Below, piece after piece: positions 17,023 through 24,492 of a stretch of DNA of 64,000 bases (positions are counted from its first letter, which is position 1; the number at the start of each line of letters is the position of its first letter). Origin of the DNA: Candidatus Microbacterium colombiense. Its GTDB lineage: Bacteria > Actinomycetota > Actinomycetes > Actinomycetales > Microbacteriaceae. The position numbers were made by a program, and so were the translations under genes. Below the pieces are notes generated by a model that saw only the letters and a program-made list of their open reading frames with translations, had not been told where the DNA came from and did no database searches. The stretch is taken from contig CP119308.1 in NCBI GenBank assembly GCA_029203165.1, positions 372,001 to 436,000 of the forward strand. Reading direction: 5' to 3'.

Positions 17023-17418
17023 ATGAGTCCAGACGAAGCAGTGAACCATTTCGTGAGACGAGAAGCCGTGAACCCCGAAGTCGCTGAGTCGATTGAGGTT
17101 CGTGGCGACAGGGCCCACTTTCGCGCCGAGCTCAACGGACGTTGGGCGCTCGCTCAGACTCCTGGTGAGAGATGGTTTGCCGTGGATACTGATCAGGGAT
17201 TCTCGTGGAATCGCTTCGACGAGGACGCATCGGCATCCGAGATCAACATGTACTTGGATACTCTCGTCGACGTTGCTCGAGCGTATGTAGAAGGACGGTA
17301 TAGCCTCGCTCGTTCTCCCGCTCTCAGGGCGCCCGAGCTGCAAATCGTGACCGAAAATGAGACCGCAGTGCTGACGCTGGGGCTGCCTGATCTCATTCGT
17401 CGATTCTTTCGCCGCTGA
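17023..17418 (+). CDS. Hypothetical protein (possible immunity-type protein)
   Basis: A 131-residue acidic soluble protein from ATG 17023; TTG 16999 and GTG 17008 are alternatives. Visible segments include MSPDEAVNHFVRREAV, DRAHFRAELNGRWALAQTP, ERWFAVDTDQGFSWNRFD and a C-terminal TLGLPDLIRRFFRR. No known family was recognised. Small, acidic, low-GC single-domain genes packed beside RHS fragments are often immunity proteins for polymorphic toxins. That is context-based inference only. Confidence 0.5.
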   Translation: MSPDEAVNHFVRREAVNPEVAESIEVRGDRAHFRAELNGRWALAQTPGERWFAVDTDQGFSWNRFDEDASASEINMYLDTLVDVARAYVEGRYSLARSPALRAPELQIVTENETAVLTLGLPDLIRRFFRR

Positions 17419-17447
17419 AAGTCGATCCCCTGGAAGAGGCTGCGATT

Positions 17448-17936
17448 TTGAACTGGATCTTGGACACCCTCGGCCCTGATCTGCTGACCCCTCCCGCACT
17501 CATGCATCTGCGGGCTGGGTCTCTTCTCAGCGATGAAGACGTCATTTCAATCGAACTGAGCAGGATGGTGGCGGGGTGCGCAATGGAGCCTGGCGAAGTG
17601 AGAATCGCCTCACTGTTTCACGACGAGAGCTCCTATGTTCCTTACCTGTTGCAAGACCTCGTTGGCGCAGCGGAACTGACCGCGCGAGAGAGCGAAACCA
17701 TCCTCATCGCTCGGCTGCTGCATGTTCGTCGATCGTGGGACACGCTCGACGAGGCCGGGTTTTACATCGAAAGCGAGATCGATGACTGGGACAGTGACGG
17801 CGAGTACGAAGCTCTCCGCTTCTCGATGCTACCGTCGCGTGGAGAAGGCGGCGTAGAAAAGTATCTCGCTCGGCTTGATGCACATGTGAGGCACCGAATC
17901 GCTGTGCTGAAAGGAGACTATGATCGGACTTCCTGA
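17448..17936 (+). CDS. Hypothetical protein (possible immunity-type protein)
   Basis: A 162-residue acidic protein with TTG start 17448; no better start is visible. It contains LLSDEDVISIELSRMVAG, VPYLLQDLVGAAELTARES and the strongly acidic FYIESEIDDWDSDGEYE. The repeated helical pattern and acidity resemble immunity proteins, but no family could be named. It lies 29 bp after the previous small gene in the same direction. An overlapping 55-codon frame (17920-18087) begins beside AAGGAG but has no recognisable content. Confidence 0.5.
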   Translation: MNWILDTLGPDLLTPPALMHLRAGSLLSDEDVISIELSRMVAGCAMEPGEVRIASLFHDESSYVPYLLQDLVGAAELTARESETILIARLLHVRRSWDTLDEAGFYIESEIDDWDSDGEYEALRFSMLPSRGEGGVEKYLARLDAHVRHRIAVLKGDYDRTS

Positions 17937-17950
17937 CCAGGGCAGGCTCA

Positions 17951-18604
17951 TTGTGGAGCGCGGAGGTCATTTCGTTCAATCGTTTGGTGATAGCCAACGG
18001 AGCGGTCTCAACTGCACGTTGGGCTTGGGGTCTGGGGAATCGCATCGGGTTTGCCATAAACAGATGGAGAGTGACACCAATCTTTAGCAGATTCTTTTCT
18101 GAGCTATGGAGTAGCGGACTCCTCTGGGGCTCCGCGCTGGGGTTCGCACTGATTGTCTTTCTTCCCGGTGACTGGGCGTACAAGATCTTTGCGATGGCTT
18201 TGACGAGCGTGCTCGTCACGTCCGCGGTAGTCTTTCGGTTGCGACACGGTCGCGTCCCAGAGAGGACGGCAACGGATATTGCGGCCGAGTATCTTTCGAT
18301 ACTTGAGCAATGGTCGGCGAAGGTGTCGATGCGATCGGCTGACCGTCTGCTCGCAAAGCAGGAGAAATATGCCCGGAGGCTGGCCGAGACGCCGGAGGGT
18401 CGGGCAGAAATTGAATCTCTCACGGATCATCCCCTCGCAGGGGTGCGGATACTCTCCGCGCACGCGACGTACTTCTGGAACGAAGGGCTTGCAGTAAAGA
18501 CCCTTACGGCCGTTGCGAAGGACCCTCGGCTGGAGCGTGTCTTTCGGGACTTTGCGCTTGCAGGGCTGAAGGTGCTCCCCGAGCTCGCGGGTCGCGCCGA
18601 GTGA
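17951..18604 (+). CDS. Hypothetical membrane protein with helical C-terminal domain
   Basis: A frame of up to 217 residues. Two adjacent membrane helices (GLLWGSALGFALIVFLPG, AYKIFAMALTSVLVTSAVVF, about residues 55-92) are followed by a cytoplasmic helical domain. Its segments YARRLAETPEGRAEIESL, PLAGVRILSAHATYFWNEG and FRDFALAGLKVLPELAG look like an ARM/HEAT-type fold similar to DUF2019 proteins. The TTG start at 17951 has no convincing ribosome-binding site, so the gene may start later or be truncated. It is immediately followed by an RHS fragment. It is a possible membrane-associated immunity or accessory gene; function unknown. Confidence 0.45.
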   Translation: MWSAEVISFNRLVIANGAVSTARWAWGLGNRIGFAINRWRVTPIFSRFFSELWSSGLLWGSALGFALIVFLPGDWAYKIFAMALTSVLVTSAVVFRLRHGRVPERTATDIAAEYLSILEQWSAKVSMRSADRLLAKQEKYARRLAETPEGRAEIESLTDHPLAGVRILSAHATYFWNEGLAVKTLTAVAKDPRLERVFRDFALAGLKVLPELAGRAE

Positions 18605-18605
18605 A

Positions 18606-19212
18606 CGGACTAATGTTCTCACCGCGTTCGACGTCACGGGCAACGCCATAAAGGTAGGAGACCTGGCTCTCGCATACGATGTCATGGGCCGTCGTGCAAC
18701 GTCCATAAACGGATCGAACCACGGCCGCTTTCGTACGTGACGCGGATAGGCGCATCAGCTTCGAGAGCGGCGTAGACAACGACTACGTCTGGCCCACCGA
18801 CCCCATCGGAAGCAACGACCTCTCAGGTAAGGCTGCGTGGGATTGGGAGAGTTTCTGGCGTACTGCAGCCACCTATGCGGCCAGCAACGGTTTCTCCGAG
18901 CGATTCCGTTGGCCGCGCCTCGCGGGTACCGCCGTTCTGGATGCTGCGATCGGAGGCGGTGCAGGGGCTATTCTCAGAACAGTCGCATGCTCCACCACCG
19001 CAGCGCGTCCCTTCCAAGTCGGACAACGAAGCTTTCGTATTCACTTCGACCAGAAGCCTCACGGCGATAAATGGTGGAATAATCGGTCGCATTGGCAGAT
19101 AAATACTTGGCGTGCGCGTGTGAAAGGATCTCACAGAAGTATGCGCTTTTACACGTTCTTTAACTGCCACCGGCAGTTTGTGTCACCAATTTCGGCCCGC
19201 TACCTAAGGTAA
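18606..19212 (+). pseudogene. Decayed RHS-repeat protein C-terminus with candidate toxin domain
   Basis: In one frame 18606-18738 encodes an RHS/YD-repeat-like stretch (ALAYDVMGRRATSING) and stops. In another frame, open from 18709 to 19212, it encodes FVRDADRRISFESG followed by NDYVWPTDPIGSNDLSGK. That last stretch corresponds to the core-end motif (tyrosine/proline, DP-x5-DLSGK) after which RHS proteins switch to a variable toxin domain. The remaining roughly 120 residues (KPHGDKWWNNRSHWQINTWR, SHRSMRFYTFFNCHRQF) are rich in His, Trp and Arg, as in nuclease-like C-terminal toxins, but no family was recognised. The expected middle part of the core is missing. The locus is therefore a frameshifted, internally deleted orphan RHS tip, possibly a recombination cassette. 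Confidence 0.65.
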
Positions 19213-19216
19213 TCCA

Positions 19217-19609
19217 ATGTCGCCGTTCGTAGTATCCTTAGACGAGATCGATGATCCTGTATTCGACCTCACCACGATCGATCTCCGGTGCGGCATTCTC
19301 TCACTTGCGGGGTACGTTGATCTCAGTCGGGGAAGGCTTCTGAGCCGCAGGATAATTTTCGGCGCGAGCGAAAGCAGTCGACGAACTGGTTGGGTCAGAC
19401 GTCAACTGATATTCCGAGCCGGGGGAGTGGATTCGTTTGACGTCGATGACGAGGCCGGTATGGGTGAGATTGTCCTCGAATCCATCGATACATCTCCGGA
19501 CAGGATTCTTCTGCAGGGGGTCATACCTTGCCGAATCGAACTGCGAACCACGACGAGCTCGTGGGCACGTTTGGAACTTGGCTCGACTCTCGAAGATCGC
19601 GGCTCTTAG
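19217..19609 (+). CDS. Hypothetical protein, candidate immunity protein for the adjacent RHS tip
   Basis: A 130-residue protein whose ATG is 4 bp after the stop of the RHS C-terminal fragment, with AAGGTAA as ribosome-binding site, the tight spacing usual for toxin-immunity pairs. The N-terminal half is acidic (SLDEIDDPVFDLTTIDL); a beta-rich region follows (RRIIFGASESSRR, VDSFDVDDEAGMGEIVLESI, ILLQGVIPCRIELRTTT). No family was recognised. Its 3' end overlaps the start of a second RHS fragment in the same frame region, so the original C-terminus may be altered. Confidence 0.55.
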   Translation: MSPFVVSLDEIDDPVFDLTTIDLRCGILSLAGYVDLSRGRLLSRRIIFGASESSRRTGWVRRQLIFRAGGVDSFDVDDEAGMGEIVLESIDTSPDRILLQGVIPCRIELRTTTSSWARLELGSTLEDRGS

Positions 19610-19617
19610 AGGTCCGA

Positions 19618-19944
19618 ATGAGTATGTTCGGCGCAGCCGTTACGACGACGTACCTGTATGCCGCGGGTGATGATGTGCCGTTTGCGACGAAGATCGGTGG
19701 AGCGCTGACGCGGTCGGTCGCGCTGCCCGGTGGTGTGTCTGTGACGTTGGGGGCGACGCCGTCGTGGCAGTATCCGAATCTGCTCGGGCACATGCTCGTG
19801 ACCGGCAACGGTACGAATCACGGTGCGATGCAGCTTTACGACCCTTACGGTCAACCGTTGGGTATGAGCGCGTTCGCGATCGGCACGGTGGTGGCGAACC
19901 GGGCCGAGACGACAGCGACATCGCGGGCACATACCATCGGGTAA
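19618..19944 (+). pseudogene. Second RHS core fragment, truncated
   Basis: The frame from 19618 encodes TTTYLYAAGDDVPFATK, GGALTRSVALPGGVSVTLG, SWQYPNLLGHMLVTGNG and QLYDPYGQPLGM. This is the RHS core segment that normally lies just upstream of the DLSGK junction. It ends at a TAA (19942-19944) soon after the YDPYGQPL motif, where intact proteins continue for about 60 residues more into the core end. It is therefore a displaced core piece, not a gene. The part of the core present here is the part missing from the fragment at 18606-19212, as expected if tandem RHS tips recombined and decayed. Confidence 0.65.
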
Positions 19945-20028
19945 ACAAGGCTAACTTTCTGGTGAGGCTGCAGATGCAATTTTGGAACCGGAGAACGATT
20001 CGAAAAGGTCGATCTCCTTGCGGATCGC

Positions 20029-20331
20029 TTGTCGGAAGGGTATCGATTACCTCCTCTGTCCGATCCGCAGTGGGCGACGTCCACCGAGGCCTGGGAGTTG
20101 CTGGTTGACGTGGATAGGTTGCAGGCAGACCTGGCGGGGAGTTGCACGTGGAGCGAAGGTGCGGAAGGTCAAGAACTACGGCACAAGTTAGTCTCTGACG
20201 CGTTGAGCATGTCTCGTCGGGCCCAGTATTACCACCTCGAATCGGTAGCCAACACGTTGAACGAAATCGCGAAGGCCATATCCGTGTATGCCTCGAGCAC
20301 GAACAACGGCTGGCCTATAGATTTCGAGTAG
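20029..20331 (+). CDS. Hypothetical protein in the RHS island
   Basis: A 100-residue frame from TTG 20029. The body is helical and acidic (DPQWATSTEAWELLVDVDRL, QELRHKLVSDALSMSRRAQY, ESVANTLNEIAKAISVYAS). No recognised family. It follows the truncated RHS core and ends 15 bp before the next gene. Position and size fit an orphan immunity gene left after loss of its toxin. The start codon and ribosome-binding site are weak, so confidence is limited. Confidence 0.4.
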   Translation: MSEGYRLPPLSDPQWATSTEAWELLVDVDRLQADLAGSCTWSEGAEGQELRHKLVSDALSMSRRAQYYHLESVANTLNEIAKAISVYASSTNNGWPIDFE

Positions 20332-20346
20332 GGAGGCTCATTGCGT

Positions 20347-20892
20347 ATGCGGCCTGGGTCGAGCCCCATACGCCAGCAGAGTGTCGCCGAGCGCGGACGG
20401 CGACTTGTGCCGGCTACATGCTTCTTCGGACTAGCGCCGCTGATCGCGCTGATGACGGCGGGCGATGAGATTCCCCGATTCGTCATCGGCGTGATGATCG
20501 TGCTGATGGCGATCTGCACGTGGTGTTGGGTGCGTCTTCGATTCACAGGGGTTCGTGTCACTGAGGACGAGCTGATCGTCACGTCGTGGTGGACTCGCCG
20601 CGTCTACAAGAAGACCGACATCGCTCGCTTCCGGGAGGAGGCGTATTTCGGGGTCCTGTTCGTCACCGGATGGCAGGTCGGCGGGGGAGTCCTTCAGAGT
20701 GGCATCGTCCATGCCGAGATGCGAAGCGGTAAGTCCGTACCGCTGCATGGGAACGTCTGCAATCGGCGAACCGCGCGTCGCACTTCCGAGGTGCTGAATC
20801 GTTGGGTCGGGTCCGAGCTCGGTGCGGGCACAGGGCCTCGACGGGCTGCCAGCAACCGGCGCGACCGGCGCCCAGAGTCCCTCCTCGAGTAA
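20347..20892 (+). CDS. Membrane protein with PH-like domain
   Basis: About 181 residues from ATG 20347, preceded by GGAGG (20332-20336); TTG 20341 is an alternative. Two membrane helices (FFGLAPLIALMTA, FVIGVMIVLMAICTWCWV) are followed by a bacterial PH-like beta domain (RFTGVRVTEDELIVTSWWTR, VYKKTDIARFREE) and an Arg-rich tail. This architecture is common in small actinobacterial proteins of unknown role. The gene at 21051 has the same design, suggesting an old duplication. Confidence 0.6.
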   Translation: MRPGSSPIRQQSVAERGRRLVPATCFFGLAPLIALMTAGDEIPRFVIGVMIVLMAICTWCWVRLRFTGVRVTEDELIVTSWWTRRVYKKTDIARFREEAYFGVLFVTGWQVGGGVLQSGIVHAEMRSGKSVPLHGNVCNRRTARRTSEVLNRWVGSELGAGTGPRRAASNRRDRRPESLLE

Positions 20893-21050
20893 CTGTGCCT
20901 TCAGATGGTGCAGCAGGGAGACAGGCCATCATTGTTGTGGGAAACGGCGCATCATCGGCTGGTCATAGCCGTTCGCCGTGCCGAGTCCGAAGGTACCCGC
21001 GGGTGGCCGTAGGAATGAGTCGTTGACCACGAGAACAGGGCAGGTAAGAA

Positions 21051-21497
21051 ATGGAAGAGGTGAGGATTCCAGCGAGAGGGGCTCAGGTTCTCGCTCTCAT
21101 AGTGGGCGGGTTCTGGAGCGGATTCCTCTTGCTGTTGTCGTTCGGGTCAGAGCACTGGTGGCTTGCTGCGTCGGTCGTTTCGATCAGTGCGGCTGCGTGC
21201 GTTCGCTCCCTGTTCCTAGGGATGACGATCAGTCCCGGTTCCGTCGTCGTCACCTCCTGGCTGCGCGTCCACCGGTTCGAAGAGGGAGACGTGGAGGCCG
21301 TCGATTTCGATAAGTACACCGGAGTCGTGGGGTTCGCTCTCGGCTTTGTGCCGCCGTTCGGAAGTATTCGTATGATCGAGGTGAAGCGGGTCTCCGCGTG
21401 GACAATGATCTCGCTTCCGGTGACAGTGGGGAGACGGAACGCGGTGCTCCGTCTTGCGCGTCGTATGCGTGTTGCCCTGGGGCTGCCGTCGCGCTGA
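21051..21497 (+). CDS. Membrane protein with PH-like domain
   Basis: A 148-residue protein from ATG 21051. Two N-terminal helices (LALIVGGFWSGFLLLLSFG, WWLAASVVSISAAACVRSLF) lead into a PH-like domain (GMTISPGSVVVTSWLRVHRF, EEGDVEAVDFDKYTGVVG) and a basic C-terminus. The helix-hairpin plus VTSWxR layout matches the gene at 20347, so they appear paralogous. Function unknown. Last gene of the lower-GC island before the LacI regulator. Confidence 0.65.
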   Translation: MEEVRIPARGAQVLALIVGGFWSGFLLLLSFGSEHWWLAASVVSISAAACVRSLFLGMTISPGSVVVTSWLRVHRFEEGDVEAVDFDKYTGVVGFALGFVPPFGSIRMIEVKRVSAWTMISLPVTVGRRNAVLRLARRMRVALGLPSR

Positions 21498-21581
21498 GCT
21501 TCGAACCGGGTCCGATACAAAGGTTTCGCAATCTCGTGCTCGGTCGCGATCATAGGATTGCGGGATGAGGGGGAGGCGACA

Positions 21582-22544
21582 GTGGCAGCGACATTGACCG
21601 ACGTTGCGAAGCGCGCAGGCGTGTCCATCGCGACGGCGTCACGCGCCTTCGGCGAACCCGATCGCCTTGCCCCTGCCACGCTGGAGCGGGTGCTTGGAGC
21701 GGCGACCGACCTGGGATATGCGACTCCGCAGTCGGCCACCGCGACCCGCACGCTCGGCGTCGTCGTGCCCGATGTCTCCAACCCCGTGTACGCCACGTTG
21801 CTCAAGGCGATCCAGGGCCAGGCGTGGCACGGCCGTCACCGCATCGTGCTGTTCGACGCCGACGAAGACCTGCGGCGCGAGCGGGAGCAGATCGAGCAGG
21901 CACGCAAGCTCGACGGCATGCTGCTGTGCTCGCCGCGCCTGCCCGACGCCGATGTGCTCGACCTGGTCGGCGACACCCCGTACGTCGTGGTGAACCGGCA
22001 GATCGACGGCGCCTCCTGCGTGCTGATGGACACCGAGCACGGCCCGAGTCAGGCCATCGAGCACCTCGCCGCCCTCGGGCACACGCACATCGCCTATGCC
22101 GCCGGCCCCCGCGGATCCTGGGCCGACCTGCGTCGCGCCGACACGATCGCGCGGGCGTGCGAGCGCCACGGCATCCGCCTCACGCCACTCAGCCATCACG
22201 CCGCCTCGATCCAGGGTGGCCGCGCGGCGGCCGCACCGGCGGCAGCGAGTGGCGCGACTGCGGTCGTCGCCTACAACGACCTCGTGGCCCTCGGGCTGGA
22301 GGCAGGCCTGATCGAGCTCGGCCGCCGCTGCCCCGCCGACATCAGCATCGTGGGCATCGACGACATCGATCTGGCGGGCGCCGTCACCCCGGGGCTGACC
22401 ACGGTGCGCATGCCGATCGCGCGCAGTGGTGCGCTCGCCGTCGATCTGCTTCTGCAGGCGATGGCGGGGGTCGTGATCAGCGACGTCGCCACGCTCAGCT
22501 CGCAGCTGATCGTGCGGGCGTCGACCGCCGCTCCGCGCGCCTGA
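21582..22544 (+). CDS. LacI-family transcriptional regulator
   Basis: A 320-residue LacI regulator. The start is GTG 21582, 5-6 bases after a strong GGGGAGG site; the upstream TTG 21558 has none. The helix-turn-helix and hinge are TLTDVAKRAGVSIATASRAF and LERVLGAATDLGYATPQS. The periplasmic-binding-like sensor follows (TRTLGVVVPDVSNPVYATLL, ISIVGIDDIDLAGAVTPGLT). It is monocistronic and convergent with the SDR. It may regulate a sugar-catabolic operon, and the hexuronate operon beyond the RHS island is the nearest candidate, but that link is speculative. Confidence 0.9.
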   Translation: MAATLTDVAKRAGVSIATASRAFGEPDRLAPATLERVLGAATDLGYATPQSATATRTLGVVVPDVSNPVYATLLKAIQGQAWHGRHRIVLFDADEDLRREREQIEQARKLDGMLLCSPRLPDADVLDLVGDTPYVVVNRQIDGASCVLMDTEHGPSQAIEHLAALGHTHIAYAAGPRGSWADLRRADTIARACERHGIRLTPLSHHAASIQGGRAAAAPAAASGATAVVAYNDLVALGLEAGLIELGRRCPADISIVGIDDIDLAGAVTPGLTTVRMPIARSGALAVDLLLQAMAGVVISDVATLSSQLIVRASTAAPRA

Positions 22545-22580
22545 CCAGAAAGCGCTTCGTGCGAGTCCTCACCCAACGCG

Positions 22581-22640
22581 GTGAGGGGTCACGAAACGCC
22601 GCGCCAGAATGCCCGTCAACGGCGTGTCTTGACCCCTCAC
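22581..22640. terminator. Bidirectional terminator-like palindrome
   Basis: GTGAGGGGTC (22581-22590) pairs with GACCCCTCAC (22631-22640), and ACGCCG (22596-22601) with CGGCGT (22620-22625), giving a nested hairpin between the convergent LacI and SDR genes. The right arm overlaps the SDR stop codon. No T-tract is present, so termination is inferred from position. Confidence 0.6.
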
Positions 22641-23455
22641 GCAAGTGGTGGGGCGTCAGCGCCCAAGCGCACCTCGCCGAGCAGTCGCGCGCTCATCCGG
22701 GTGAGGGCCCGGCGCGAGAGCAGTCTCGTCGCCAGGGCCAGCAGGTGGTTCACGCCGCCGGAGACGACGCTGGGCCTGCCGTTCGCGCGGTCCAATTCGC
22801 GGAAGGCCGTGTCGATCACCTGCTCGGAAGTCTGCTGCCGACCGACCGACGCGGCGTCCGTGCCGACCACGTCGAAGAACTCGGTCTTGGTCGAGCCGGG
22901 GCTCACGGCGAGCACGCGGAGCCCTGTGCCGCGGGCCTCGGCCCAGAGCGATTCGGTGAAACTGAGCACGAACGCCTTGGTCGCGCCGTACACGGCCATG
23001 CCCGGCGTCGGCTGATATGCCGCGGTGCTCGCCACCGTGACGAGTGCGCCGTGGCCCTCGAGCAGCTGGGGCAGGAAGGTTCGGGTGAGTTCGACGAGCG
23101 TCAGCACGTTCAGCTGGATCTCGCTGCGCGTGCGTGCGGGGTCGGCCTGGTCGAACGCGATGTGCGATCCGAAACCGGCGTTGTTCACGAGTGAGGTGAT
23201 GCGGATGCCGCGGCGCTCGAGTTCGTCGTGGAGTGCGGATGCGGCTCCGGTGACTCCGAGGTCTGCGGGCACGACCTCCACCGTGACCCCGGTGGATGCC
23301 CGCAGCTCACGGGCGAGTTCCTCCAGCCGGTCGGCGCGGCGGGCGACCAGCACCAGATCGGATCCCCGGGCGGCGAAGCGGCGGGCGAAGTCGACGCCGA
23401 GTCCCGAGCTCGCGCCGGTGATGAGTGCGGTTCCCCCGCGAAGGTCGAGCGTCAT
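22637..23455 (-). CDS. Short-chain dehydrogenase/reductase (SDR)
   Basis: A 272-residue classical SDR. The cofactor motif is TALITGASSGLGVDFARRFA (G-x3-G-x-G), followed by LVARRADRLEELA, where Arg-Arg suggests NADP. The structural motif is LVNNAGFGS. The catalytic triad lies in VTVASTAAYQPTPGMAVYGATKAF (Ser, Tyr-x3-Lys). The ATG at 23455 is preceded by GGAAGAGG on its strand. It is divergent from a TetR gene with two palindromic operators between them, so it is probably induced by the TetR ligand. Substrate unknown. Confidence 0.9.
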   Translation of the reverse strand: MTLDLRGGTALITGASSGLGVDFARRFAARGSDLVLVARRADRLEELARELRASTGVTVEVVPADLGVTGAASALHDELERRGIRITSLVNNAGFGSHIAFDQADPARTRSEIQLNVLTLVELTRTFLPQLLEGHGALVTVASTAAYQPTPGMAVYGATKAFVLSFTESLWAEARGTGLRVLAVSPGSTKTEFFDVVGTDAASVGRQQTSEQVIDTAFRELDRANGRPSVVSGGVNHLLALATRLLSRRALTRMSARLLGEVRLGADAPPLA

Positions 23456-23476
23456 GGTGCTGCCTCTTCCGATCAA

Positions 23477-23530
23477 TGTTGTCAGTGACATCATTGTGCA
23501 CACCTCGCCCTCTTGTTGTCAATGCCAACA
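23477..23530. promoter_or_regulatory. Two TetR operators between SDR and TetR genes
   Basis: TGTTGTCAGTGACATCA (23477-23493) and TGTTGTCAATGCCAACA (23514-23530) are two versions of the same 17-bp imperfect palindrome, 37 bp apart, in the 94-bp gap between the divergent genes. Duplicate palindromes of this size between a TetR gene and its divergent target are the usual autoregulatory layout. Confidence 0.75.
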
Positions 23531-23549
23531 TCGCTTGTAGGATGGATTC

Positions 23550-24155
23550 GTGCCCGAACAGCGCTACCACCACGGCGATCTGCGTCGTTCCCTGCTGGAA
23601 GCTGCCCGAACGACGATCGAGGTCGACGGCGTCGAATCGCTCTCGCTGCGCCAGCTCGCACGTGACGCCGGTGTCAGCCATGCGGCGCCGAGCCGGCACT
23701 TCCGCGACAAGCAGGCGTTGCTCGACGCGCTCGCCGAGGACGGGTTCCACCGGCTGAGCGCCGCGCTCGCCGAGGCGGCATCCGGAGACGTCGTGACGGC
23801 GGCGCAAGTACGCCGCCGGTTCGACGAGCTCGCCCGAGGGTACGTCGCCTTCGCGCTGGCGCAACCGACACTGTTGTCGCTCATGTTCGGCCTGAAGCAC
23901 GCCCCCGACGCACGCGCCGAGCTCCTCGAGGCCGGGCACGCGTCCATGGAGCTCACGATGCGCGTGGTCGACTCCGCCCAGACGATCGGGGCGATCGGCC
24001 CCGGCGATGCGCAGCGCATCGCGCTCACCGCCTTCGCGACCTTCCACGGCATCGCGACCCTCGCCTCAGGCGGGCTGCTCGACGGCGTTCCGGTCGATGA
24101 TCTCGTGATGACCGCGAGCGACATCTTCTGGCGAGGACTGCAAGCGGCGGGCTAG
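23550..24155 (+). CDS. TetR-family transcriptional regulator
   Basis: A 201-residue TetR protein starting at GTG 23550 after AGGATGG. The helix-turn-helix is LSLRQLARDAGVSHAAPSRHF (residues about 31-51) with the following FRDKQALLDALAEDGF. The C-terminal ligand domain resembles the TetR_C_33 (WHG) type (FAQP-like stretch ARGYVAFALAQPTLLSLMF). It is divergent from an SDR gene and flanked by two operator copies, so it likely represses the SDR and itself. The inducer is not evident. Confidence 0.9.
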   Translation: MPEQRYHHGDLRRSLLEAARTTIEVDGVESLSLRQLARDAGVSHAAPSRHFRDKQALLDALAEDGFHRLSAALAEAASGDVVTAAQVRRRFDELARGYVAFALAQPTLLSLMFGLKHAPDARAELLEAGHASMELTMRVVDSAQTIGAIGPGDAQRIALTAFATFHGIATLASGGLLDGVPVDDLVMTASDIFWRGLQAAG

Positions 24156-24313
24156 CAAGCCAGGGATTCTGACCGGGGCGCGGTTGAGGTAAGGCGAAAT
24201 CATATGAATCTGCTCGCCGCTACCCCGGGATACCGGCGTTCGGAGCGCCGAAACCCTGTCAATGTGCGTTCCGGAGCCGGTTCGGTCGGCCTCATCGGCC
24301 AGGCTGGTTCCAT

Positions 24314-24440
24314 CGAAGGGGAGTAGCTCCGGGTGCAGGTCGGCCCGCGGAGGTGTCGACATACTGGCGTTCACGGTGATCGCCCGGCACCCCATCCGTA
24401 CGGCGTCGTGTCGGGGGATGAGCGAGACCTTCGGCCCGCC
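24314..24440 (+). promoter_or_regulatory. yybP-ykoY (Mn2+-sensing) riboswitch
   Basis: The transcript carries the diagnostic 5' element AAGGGGAGTAGC (24316-24327), a mid segment GTCGACATACTGG (24355-24367), and the 3' element GAGCGAGACCTTCGG (24420-24434) that pairs back to close the two-leg metal site. These correspond to GGGGAGUAGC and GACAUAC...GCAAGACC of the known Mn2+ riboswitch family. It ends about 55 bp before the cation antiporter start. The ATG at 24418 lies inside the aptamer, which rules it out as a start. Family members turn on manganese-export genes. Confidence 0.82.
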
Positions 24441-24492
24441 CAGGCCGAAGTTCGCTGTACCCGCTTCGGTCGTGACCGACCGGAGTCGCTTC

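Noticed and set aside
24418..24492. Upstream ATG as start of the CaCA antiporter
   Set aside because: It lies inside the riboswitch 3' element and has no spaced ribosome-binding site, unlike ATG 24493.
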